This document shows positions 44,247 through 56,200 of a stretch of DNA of 64,000 nt, piece by piece (positions within the stretch are counted from its first letter, which is position 1; every line of letters starts with the position of its first letter). Origin of the DNA: Aradus depressus (Eukaryota > Arthropoda > Insecta > Hemiptera > Aradidae). A program made the translations under genes and the position numbers. The stretch covers positions 54,577,213 to 54,641,212 of the forward strand of contig OY759215.1 in assembly GCA_963662175.1 (NCBI GenBank), in the 5' to 3' direction. The notes beneath the pieces are model-generated. The model was not told the DNA's origin. It saw only the letters and a program-made list of their open reading frames with translations, and did no database searches.

Positions 44247-47200
44247 CTCCTTTCATTATAATACATAATAAATAACTGTTGGACAATAAAACTAAACATA
44301 TTAAAAAAGGCATATTCCATTTATTTTTCTAAAATTCTGAATGGGAATATTCCTAAATTATGAGTGCTAAGCGATATGAAATTTTGACTAATGTGTAAAG
44401 TTAGGATCCCGACAAATGGATTACAAAATTTTGTAAAATATATTTTTTGTGAGGGGAGGTTAGCCACAGAGCTTAAATATAGTGAACTGTTTTTTTTGTT
44501 CTTCCAAGGTAAGTAGAGCATCAAAATAAATTATATTCTACTTTGTGAGTTTTCACTGACATTCTGACATTAAAAAATAAAAGTCACTGTTTTTATTTTT
44601 ATTTTTCTCAGAAATGGCGCCTGAATATGGCTAGGGATTCTAAATCCCCCCCCCCCCCCCCCCCCACCCTATTTAGCTATTTAGAAAAGAACTAGATCAC
44701 CACTCAACCGACTATAACTGTTGAGACGTTGATCCAAAGCACTTAATCTAATATTGAACATCACGAATAAAAATTTTTCAAAAAGTGATGAGTTGCGGCA
44801 GGACCTGAACATAAAATTAGTGCTAGACGGTCAATCGGATTTTCATGAAATTTCACGTTTGAACCTAAGGTTACTTAACAACGCAACGTTACTTATCCGG
44901 CAACGGCAGATACTTTGCTAGTTCTTTTTTAAATTTGGGAGGCACGTTAATGGCAGAGCTGGTGTATAAACATCAATTTACCGCTACCATAGGCCGTTAT
45001 GATTTCAATAGGATGAGGAAATTTGCCAGTCAAACTTATTCTAAGTGTCACCTACTTAACAGCGGTAAGGGACCCTATTTACATACATCCTGCGTACGTC
45101 GACCGATTTTTTAAACAATAATCATAAAATTCCCATTTTGTTTTCATATGTACCTAACTAAATTGTTCTGATTTTAATACTTAACACTTTCTGCAGAGAT
45201 ATAGAGAAACACTTAAAAAAAATAAGAACATTTGTTGTTTTCTTTATTTTTGTAATGATATTGTTTACAAACAATTTATTCCACTTTTGCTCCATTATTA
45301 ATATTAAAATATATATTATTATAAATTCAGAATCGTCTTACACAACCCAAAAGTGAACAACAAATTAAATAGATGTGAATACATATTTACCTATCCAGGA
45401 GGCTTGGTCCTGGTTTATTTTAATACTGCTATTTTCCTCCAGTAATTGAGGTATGGCCACAGCTGAAAATCCAAAAGCCATCCCAGTGTTTACGGTTCCT
45501 AGATTTGCCATCAGCGCTGCCAGAACCTACACAAAGTGTAAGTGTTAATAAAATTAGTCCGCTTTTAAGGCATGGGTCCGAATTGGTTAGTTCTCTGTTA
45601 AATAACGGGTGCAAATATTTACAATTTATTTCAAAATAAAGCAAATACAATAAATCCCATACGTACATATTTTTTAAAATTATTATTTAATAAGTGATTT
45701 TGTTTGTTGAGACTTAAAAGAGGGAAGCTTCTATTTCATGAAAAATGAGACCTTTGTTTTCAAGAATAAATAGCTCAATCGAAGTACACTGAGAAAAATT
45801 GTAAGCTATGCAAAATACTGTCATAATAATTTTGACACAGTATTTTGCATATCTTACAGTTTTTTTTTCAGTAATAATAGCACTTATTATTTTAATAATT
45901 TATTTAATTTACTATCATTTTTTGAAATTCCTTTCATGGGAGAACATACAACGATGCCATAACATCGAGGATTTCTAGTCATGTTGACTGAAGCCAATTA
46001 AATGACATTTTGTACAAAGTTTAAAAAATACACTAATTCTCTACATTCTTAAATAATAAAATCAAATATAATTGATTAAAAATGTTTATTACATAAAAAC
46101 AAAGGTGCTTTTAAAGTTGATTGGTTGTTTAACCTCTTTCACTCCTTGTAGTGGTTGCAATTGCATAGTGCAATTTATTAAAACTAGTATATGTTGAAGT
46201 TTCCGCTCTGTTAAGGTCTTTCCTATTTATTCATGGTCATTTAAGAACCCTTCAGTGTATGACATTCACACTTCCCTGTAATATTATTTTTTGTAATGTT
46301 CCGTATAGTCTAGTTTAAAGTAAGTCTTTCACTGACACTGCCATCTAATCTGCTGCCTCTCACATACATATCTCATTCAAATTAACAGCTGGAAAATTAA
46401 GCTTAACTCGTGTTGTTTGTCCGTACAAATCATAACATTTACAAGATGTATAAGGTATGTTCCGCCATTTTTATCTAAAAGAAGCCTCTCACCTGAACAA
46501 ACACCGTGAGCCTCTCATTTGTGATTCATTAAACAGTTTAAAATCCTTTAATTCCTACAAATCGCAACTGTTATACATTCCCAATCAAACCATCTGAATA
46601 TATGGCTTACAAATGTACATCATAGCGAAAACAACTAATCTAAAAAGTATTCAGGTTTTTGAATCAAAGGCTCCACAATGACCTCATGATAAACAAAGTG
46701 CTTGATATATCTCAGGATCTCTACGGACGTTTCTATAGCAAATTGCATAAACACACGAATACAGACTTTCTTCACGACACTTTCCAGGAGACTGAAGGGG
46801 AGCTGGAACTGTGACTTAACCATCATAATACCACCATTCATTGTTTTCTAATTTCATTCTGAGGGGCCACCACTGGATGGCCTTCCTCTCTCACGCCACT
46901 CAAGACATCTATCCACCAGGTCCTCTGTAGTTGGTTGTTGCATGAAAGCAACTCTTGCGACCAAATTTTGTATGACAAAAAGTATATATTTATTTTTAAA
47001 AAATGTCATAATTAAATAATTATTATCAACAATCAATACTCAGACCAGATCCCTCAGTTTCATTGCTCCTCATGATTCTCCCTTATTCAACGTCTGTCAG
47101 TATCAATTGAGGGGTTCAGACTGTATATAAAAGAAGTATGCCCATGAATAACGCCCTATTCTGAGTAAGGTGTAAGGGCCTCAGCCATTGTCCTTTAGAA

Positions 47201-50200
47201 TTGTATACCTGTTTTTTTCTTGTTTTTTTTTTCAATGGAAATAAAGAAAAGAAAAAGAAAAGTATAAAATATAGCATACCTGTCGAAAAGAGCTTCCTCT
47301 TTTCCTCTTGACGCCTGGGAGGAGCCTGGCAGAGCCAACTTTGGCCACCTTATCGATGACCCCCTTGGCGGCAGGCTGGTTGACAAGGGCCTTCAAACTC
47401 TCCATGTCCACCAGACTGCCCGTCCCGTTCTTCAAACCACTGCAACACACCAGAGACCCAATTAGCATGGATATTTTACAAAATAGTGATACGTTAATAT
47501 TTGGGGTGATCTGTAAAAGAGGTTACATAGATGGTTACACACAGGCAGAAAAAAAGTCAAGGATTCTAATCTATTCCTTTCCACTCAGATCAAGGAAGAC
47601 GAAAGACCAACATATATTTTCTCACAATTTGCATTGCAATTCACGTATTTTATTTATTTTTGTTTTTTATACACTCAGGTGTCAAATATTAGTATAAAGA
47701 GTGTTGAGCTCATTCTCAAACACGTCGATAACATACAGCGTAGATGAACAAATTATACGTTTACATTAGCTGTGTAGTTACTTCAGTAAATTAAAAAAAT
47801 TGTCAAGTCTGAAGGTAGCCGACAATTTCCATACAGTATTTTAGAGGGTCAAAGATAAGTTCAGTGGCCAAAGAAATATTAACATCGAAAGCAAAAATCT
47901 AAGGAATTCACATCGAAAGTTCACAATATTCCCATCTCCGGAGGAAGACAGCCCAGTATCTTCACAACTTACGTAATGATGGCTATTTTTGGAATGAGTT
48001 GGAACTATTTATTTACTGTGAATAGTTTTACTATCATCCTCTTCGATATTAAATGACAAAAAATAAAACACACTTAGTTTTTTGGAGTATCGTAAGTAAT
48101 AGACATTTGACAGATGGAACTCCTTTTAGAGCTAATATGAAACCAATCAGAGACATAAATAGAGTAGTCTATTTTGAAAAGTGTTTTTATATGTATCAAT
48201 ATTTATGAAATGCTGGCTAATTCTGATTCACAGAAATCTGTATTTGATTATTCAAAACGCAGTCTGTTGTCCAAATGGTGTCACGAGGTTACCAACTGTA
48301 ATGAGATATTACTATTTCCTCACCGAACTTACTTCTGGTCCACTCCACCAGGTGTCTCATGCCAGTCCCCTACAGAACCCAGTCTGTTGTCCAAATGATG
48401 TCACGAGGTTACCAACTGTAATGAGATATTACTATTTCCTCACCCAACTTACTTCTGGCTCACTCCACCAAATTCGAAATTTCTAGTATAATCATATTTA
48501 CACCGTCATCCAAATTCTAAATCGGGTAGTCACTCGAGCCTATTTTGACCAATATGTAAGCCCTTAATTTTCTCTATTTGTCAAAAATTAGATGTTGTTC
48601 ACAGTTTTTTCATAATTCCCAAACCCAAAAAAAATCCGAAAAATAAAATAAAAAATCCTACTTGGCTGTGAACACAATAACTTCCGACAGACTGGATATA
48701 TCAAAATGGAATTTTATACGTTAATCCAAAACCACATAAACACGGAACAAAAGGGAACGGGGGATCAACTCCAAAACTCTAATAACTGGCGATATAATGC
48801 ACATATTGACACTGAATTTTATATGTAGATCCAGGACTTAATAAGGATATACCTGTTGATTTTGAACGAAGGCAACAGAAGGGATGGGTGCAACAGAGGA
48901 GAAGGACTCAACTCGACTAAATGTCAATATAACAATGTATCAACATGCAATTTAGTATGCAGTATTCAGAAGACCCTGAGTAAGAAACCTATTGATTTTC
49001 AACCAAATCGGTAAATTGGTTTCAGAGAGAGTACAAAAATTTAGTTGATGAATTCGCGCTAGGGAAGTACATTGTCGGTGATTCTCCAACAACTTTGTCT
49101 AATTTACTTGGTTCCATTCTTTCTTATACAGGTTATGTTTATGTTTATTTTAAGAATTTCTCATTATACACTGTTATCTTGCGATTAGTAAACATATTTC
49201 ATGGACGTTACATAACCCCAAATAAATAAAGACAAAGTAAATATTTATAAATGCGCCATTATACAGCCCAGAGGACCTTGGAGTACATAAAGCACACACT
49301 GTACTACCTGCTTGGACACTTGGATCCGGGTATAGCTTCTTTTTCCGCAACAAAATTAGTTATTTTGATTCATGCCTGGGCTTTAACTACAAGTTCATAT
49401 CGCCTACTACCAGAGCGATCTTTCATTACCCAGGTGGACATTATTAGCTCGATTTTACAGTGGGAATCCTAAATTTTACCTACCCTTAATTTTTATTCAC
49501 AATAAGTAAGTTACAATATTATAATAATACAGTTTGATTGTGTTACTTGATTATGATTTATATTATTAAAAATCGTATTTCTATTGCTTTTAGATTATAA
49601 GAATGATCGAAGTCACGAGTTATATAATGGCTTACTAAAACATTTAGGTCTTAATAAAATTTAGTTCTTTGAAGAGGCTATTCTTTAAATTGAAGAAGGT
49701 TTAATATTGGTTTTAAATATTGTTTTATTTATAATAATATATTTTTCAACAACTATATTCTTTTCCATTTATTTTTTTGGATTGTACAACCTATGTTTTG
49801 AAGTTTACAGGTTTCAATTGTTTACTACTACTGTGATTATAAATTCCTAATTTTCCTTTCTTTGAAAAAGACCTTTACCCAAAAGTTGTTATTTTCGTCC
49901 AACAGTAATAAAAGTCTTATTTTTTATTACATTTTTTTCCCCATATATAGTGTAAGGGTGTAATTTAATAATAATAATAACAACTCATTTTAACAGTAAT
50001 TTATTTATACATAAGTACAATGTAAAACTTCAGCCTCATGCACCAAGACAGCCTAACTATCTCCTCCTTTTTACAATCGATTCTCTAATTATAAACAACT
50101 CCAACAATCTATCTAATTACATCACACCATATTTCCTAGATTCTATCATAATAAATATTATACCTATCTTACATATTTTTTTATTTTATTTTATTATTAT

Positions 50201-53200
50201 TATTCTTTTTCTTCACACCTTTTCTATCTAGCCCCTTTCTAAAATTAATTTTATTTCAGTCCTTGTCTGGGCTTCCTTCCTCCTCTTTTATAGGTAACCA
50301 TCATTGTATTATGTTCTGTCGATTTTTATTAATTTATTTTATTTTCTCCAAATTTATATAGATTCTTTATTATATACATTCTTCTATTTATATAGGAACT
50401 TTTATTTATTCATAATTAAGCTGTTCATGTTAATTATTTATATCTATTATTGTCTAGTTTTTCTCCATTTTAGCACTAATTTATTTTCTTTTGTATTTAT
50501 TCTTTGTATGGCATAGATACTTTATTTCTTTGTTTACTTTCCTTTTTGACTCACTATGAATTTATTCTTAGCGGACCTCGGTCCCAGAATAACATTTATT
50601 TTCATTCTTAAAAGAGTAAATCAGTCATGTCTTAGAAAAACAATTCATATTTTTCATAATTTATAAATAATGAATTATTTAGTTCTGAAAAGAACTTCAG
50701 AGATAATAATGTGAACATATATACATATACAGGACCTTGTTTGTCTGTTGACAACATTGTCGGTAATTCAAGGACAATTTTTTTTTGAGCTGATGTTGAC
50801 ACTTTCAGATACTACGAATCCGTTGGTGCTACGTTATACCACGTGCTATATGGTACAGTACAAGAGAAAGTATTTAAAGACAGTCTAAATGGAGAATGTC
50901 ACCTTGGGTATGCAACCCCCACCAGAAAACCAGGAACATGCTGTCTTCCACATGAGTCTCACGTGATCACAACACTCCACTCAAAACAGCTGTTGGAAAC
51001 CACTCCTACCTCCACCAATCCAGATACCATTTTATAACTTCAAAATTTCATTTTTACTGTACTCTTATCTATATTTTTATTATTTATTATGCTCATAACA
51101 TTTTTTGGGATGGAAATATCTTGCTATGAAAAGATAATTTGAATGACGCAAACATACAGAAAAAAATATACACTACACATACATGCCAAACAAATAAAAT
51201 AATTTGTTTATTGAACTTTATTTATTAGTGCTTATTTTTAGAATAGCTACTGAAGAATAATAATATAATAAAAAGTTAAAATTATCAACTAAAGTGATGT
51301 TTAAACGCTTAACAGATGGCGCCAATACCTCAGTGCTTGCTTACTGAGCTCATGATCGCGGGTTCGAAACCCGGCCGAGGCCCTTAGTTTATTTTATCTG
51401 GGAGGTAAAAAAAACTTAAGCATGCCGTCCTTCGGATGGGATGTTAAGCAGTTGTCCCGAGCCTGAACGATGTCAGGTACTCGTTAATTAAAGACCCCTA
51501 CCGTAGACGAAATGAATAAACCCATTGTAGAATTGGGTTCATGTCCACCAGAGTGATGCAAGAGCGTTATGGTAGTAGGCGATATGACCTCTTAGTTAAA
51601 GCCCGGGTATGAGTCATAATAACTAACGAACTAAACGCTTAAGAATGTATGAAACGGTGGTCCCGAGCCTGTTCGATGTCAAGTACCCGTTAAAGACCTC
51701 TGCTCTTGGTAACTAAACCTGGATAGGCAACGTAGAGAATTCGGGTGATAGGCGATAAAACCTGGAAGGTAAAGCCTGGGCGACATGAGTCACAATAATT
51801 AACCTAGATGAAATTCAAATTAATACTGAAAAAAATAAATAAAAATAAAATAAATAAATCGTGTTTTCTTTCTTCAATAAATATTTTTTATTTTTTTGAC
51901 GTCATGGCAAGAACCACTGTTCAAATGTAATTATGCGTTTTTTTTTATGAATACATAAATTTTTCAGAAAAAAAGATGATCAAGATTTTTTCAATACTCA
52001 TTTTCAAACAGTGACTTCGTCTCTCTTGTAACTCCTGAGGCGGTAGAGATTATTCTTCAGCTAGAAAAGCTCATCCTTTCTGCTCAAGTTGGTAGTATAA
52101 GAGGACATAATAACAAAGGAACAACAAATCAATGGCCTAGCCCCCAGCCCAAGAAATGTCGTAAGAAATTTTTTTCCTCTTTGTCGAGGTAGAAAAAGGA
52201 ATGCTTTTCCTTCTTAAATTCTCTTAAAAGGAAGTCGAAGAAAATGGTAAAAGGTATCCACTCATCACATAGAAAGGCGTGCTTGCTTACTGCGCTAATG
52301 GTAGCATATATCCTAGCCCGGGCCTTTAGTTTTTTTTTATCTGAGAGGTAAAAAAAAAACCTTAAGCATGCGGTCCCGAGCCTCAGCAATGTCAAATAAT
52401 CGTTAAAGATACCAGAAAAATCCTAAAAATAAAACATTTTAAATTATTTTAGAAAAAATTGTATACAAAACAGCATTATTTTCTTAGCACGTTCTGAAAT
52501 TATTTCAAAACGTATTTTATATCTTAAACTTATACTCAAAGGTATGTGTGCTTGTTTACTAAGCTCAAGATCGCGGGTTCAAAACCCGGCCGAGGGCCCT
52601 TAGTTTATTATGTCTGGGAGGTAAAAAAAAACTTAAGCATGTCGTCCTTCGGATGGGACGTTAAGTGATGGTCCCAAGCTGTTCTTCTTTCATAGGAAGA
52701 ACAACCCGAACTGTTCGTGCGGCGGTATCGAGACTGCAGAACATGTGGTCCTCGAATATCCGCTGAACGACCAAGCTAGGGTGGAGTTGATTCATGGGAC
52801 AAGATCGTATTTGGGACTGGATTTATGGCAGACGATGACGGAAACAGACTACCCACTACCCGATGTTCTGCCGATTCGTCTGCTCCTGGCGGGAGCAGAA
52901 GCAGGCACTGTAAGATGGGCTGGGGTCGATCGGCGCAATTGTTCCACCGACGGCCAATCCCAGTCCCTCAGTAACCCCTTGTTCCCCAAGCTCTTCTCCC
53001 CACGTTTGACAGGGTGATATTGCATCAATGCAAGGAGGGTGCCTCCTTTAAAACAGAATAAAAAGTGTTGGTCCCGAGTCACTACGCTGTCAGGTACTCG
53101 TTAAAGACTCCTACCCTAAGTGAATAAATATTTCGGGTAGAAAAAATTTAGGACTCCATAGTAGAGACAGGCTCCACCAGAATAACGAAAGAGCGCTCTG

Positions 53201-56200
53201 GTAGTAGGCGATTTGCCATTGTAATTAAAGCCCGGGCATACGTCATAATAACTATGTCTTAAACTTTAGTGTATATTTTAGTCTTATTAATAGTGTGACA
53301 ACGACGCAGTCAGCTGCACTCGCTTGTTTATCGAAGCTTCTTTTAATTGCATTATAGAATTGTAAGCAGAGGTCAAACATAGAATATGATCGATATTTAC
53401 TTCGTTAAGAAACATTGGCTGCCTTCTCTTGACTGGGAGACTACGAGCCCGGTCTGTAATCTGGAAATACCCGATTCTGTTATCCAAACACAAACAGCCT
53501 AACATGTTTACTATCAGCATGCGGTCCCGAGCCTGAGCGATGTCAGATATTCGTTAATGATCCCCAAAAAAACTCTAAAAAAATTTTAAATTTTTTTGGA
53601 TTTTATATTTTAAAATTTAGTATTATTAACAGGGTGACTACGACGCAGTCAGCAGTACGAACTTAAATAGTTCATTGAAGCTTCTTTTAATTGCATTATA
53701 GAATTGTAAGCAGAAGTCGGAATTTGATCTTAAGATCGAAAGTTATTTAGTTGAGAAACATTAGCTGACTACTCTTAATTAGTTATTGTAACTCAAGCCC
53801 GGGCTTTAACTATATCGTCTACCAGAGCGCTCTTTCGTCACATTGATGGACATGAACTTGACACAATGATAGTAATCCTAAATTTTGCCTACCCATGGTT
53901 AGTTACTTTGGGTAAGGACGGCGTGCTCAAGGTTTGTTCACCTTCCAGATAAAAAAAACCTAAGGGCCTCGGCCGGGTTCCAAACCCGCAATCTTGGGCT
54001 CAGTAGACAATCACGCTACCTCTGAGCTACTCTGCCCTCCTCTTGACTGAGAGACTACGAGCTTGTCTGTAATCTGGAAATACCCGGTTCCGTTATCCAA
54101 ACAGCCTGTCATGTTTATTACCATTTAATTAATTATATCATAGTTATAGCTGCCATAAACCGACATCATCTGGGTGGTTTCCATAAAGTTCTTCCTTTTT
54201 TACGAAGGATAACATAAGATTGTTAAATCCATAAAAAAAATAGATACAAATACAAAAATATATCTATACTTGTATATTTTTATAAACCATAAATGTAAAT
54301 AAGGTTATCAAAATAGCTTTATTGAATTTAAGAGCTATTCAATCTTCAAAATGAACCGACGCACATTGTCCCAGAAAATTTGGCACAACAAAAAAAAAAA
54401 ACAGCTGATATCAAAAACATTCAAGTACGTAGTTTATTATTTATATGATAATGGGTTCAAGAGCTTAGTAATTTAGATTGGCAATATTTGTTCTTTTATT
54501 TTTTGTCACTCAATGAAAGTTATAATTATTTCTAAATAAAAATAAAAAATGTGACCATAACAGGGCTGTATACCAACTACTTTTGCACAGATCATCCCCC
54601 CCCCCCCCCCCCCCCACCTCTGCATTACTGTTTCATTATACAATGTGATTCTGAGAGTGACTTTTATACACCCAGTAATGCCAGTATGAAATGAATTTGA
54701 GAAGAGGCAGAGAGAGTGATCTGTAAAAACATAGTTGGTATAAGAAAGCCCTATTATGGCCACATCATATATATTTTTTGAAGTGATAAAAAACCTTGAG
54801 CACGCCGTCCTTTGAATTTGACGTTTAGCAAACCCCTTTAACAGGAGAATGAAACTGGATAGGCAACATTTAGAACTCCCTAGTAGAGTCGGGCTCATGT
54901 CAACCAGAGCGACGAAAAATCGCTCTGGTAGTAGGCAATATGACTTCTTAGTTAAAGCCTGGGCATGGGTCACAATAACTAACATATTTTTTTCTTAATT
55001 TTTTTTTTTTAAAAATAAAAAACAACGGATAATAAAAAAATATATTAAAATTTGTTTCTATGCTTTAAACATTACTTCAAAATATTCGCTAAGAAAATTT
55101 AGTGTTCGTTCTTTGAGGCTTCCGAACAAACAACTCATTAACCTGCTTAAAATAACCTTGATGTAATATGTAAAGGAAAAGTGAAAACATTAAATTCCCT
55201 TTCCTCAAACATGTAAGTGACCCTTTGAAGGGAGAGGAGCAACATTAATTCGTGTGTGGGAAGTACATTGCCGGTGATTCACCGACCACTTTTTATTTCA
55301 CTTTTAAAATTTTTTTTGTTGTCTTTTTTGTTTTATCTCTAATAATGTACAAAAAATAGTATTAAAAAAAAATATATTTTCTCCATTTCAGCTCCAATAA
55401 CGTAGAAGAGTAAGATATTTTTTTGAAAAATAATTTTGAAAAGAGCTATAGGAACAACCGTTTTTACATTAGGGCGAAAAGGAAGGAGACAGGAAAGTGC
55501 CATAATCGTAGAATCCATTTCCTGGCTACCCAGATATATTTTTTTAAATTCTGAAAAATGCATTGGATCAAAAACTAATTTTTCAAATGCGGAAAGTCAT
55601 TAATATTGTTTTAAACATTTTTCTATGTCAGCAAACGGCAAAATATCGTAGAAAAAAGTTTAAATCAAAAACCGTCGGTAGTCATTTTGTAGATAGTTAC
55701 GCCCTGAAGAGAATGACATCTTGTACGTTTATCTAAGTTTAATAGAATCGTGGGCATCGTTTGCAGACGACTGAAAAATGGAAACGGCCAATTGGGTGCT
55801 TGCTTACTGAGCTCAAGATTGTGGGTTCGAAACCTAGCCGAGCCATTAGTTTATTTTATTTGGGAGGTAAAATAAATTGAAGTACGCCGTCCTTCTTTAG
55901 TAGAGACGGGCTCATGTCCACCAGAGTGACGAAAGAGTAGCTGGCGATATGACCTTGTAGTTAAAGCCCGGGCATGAGTCACAATAACTAACTCCTTTAT
56001 TTAGGGGTGTGTGTAAATAGTAGAAAAAACCAAAACGGAGAAAAAAAAAAAAAATACAATCAAAAACCTTGACCCTTAATGTGTTGGGTGCTGAATAGGC
56101 TCCCGTCAGAGTAATCAATAAGTTTATGTAGGGCTTAACAACATGTCTTGCAATAGGTCCCCTCTACGTTAGTCTAGCAAAATGTCCTCCTGATCCTAAA

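Noticed and set aside
54597..54616. Poly-C tract as a special regulatory signal
   Set aside because: Similar C runs at 22681, 44647 and 57043 arise inside or near unrelated repeats and look like simple expansion.
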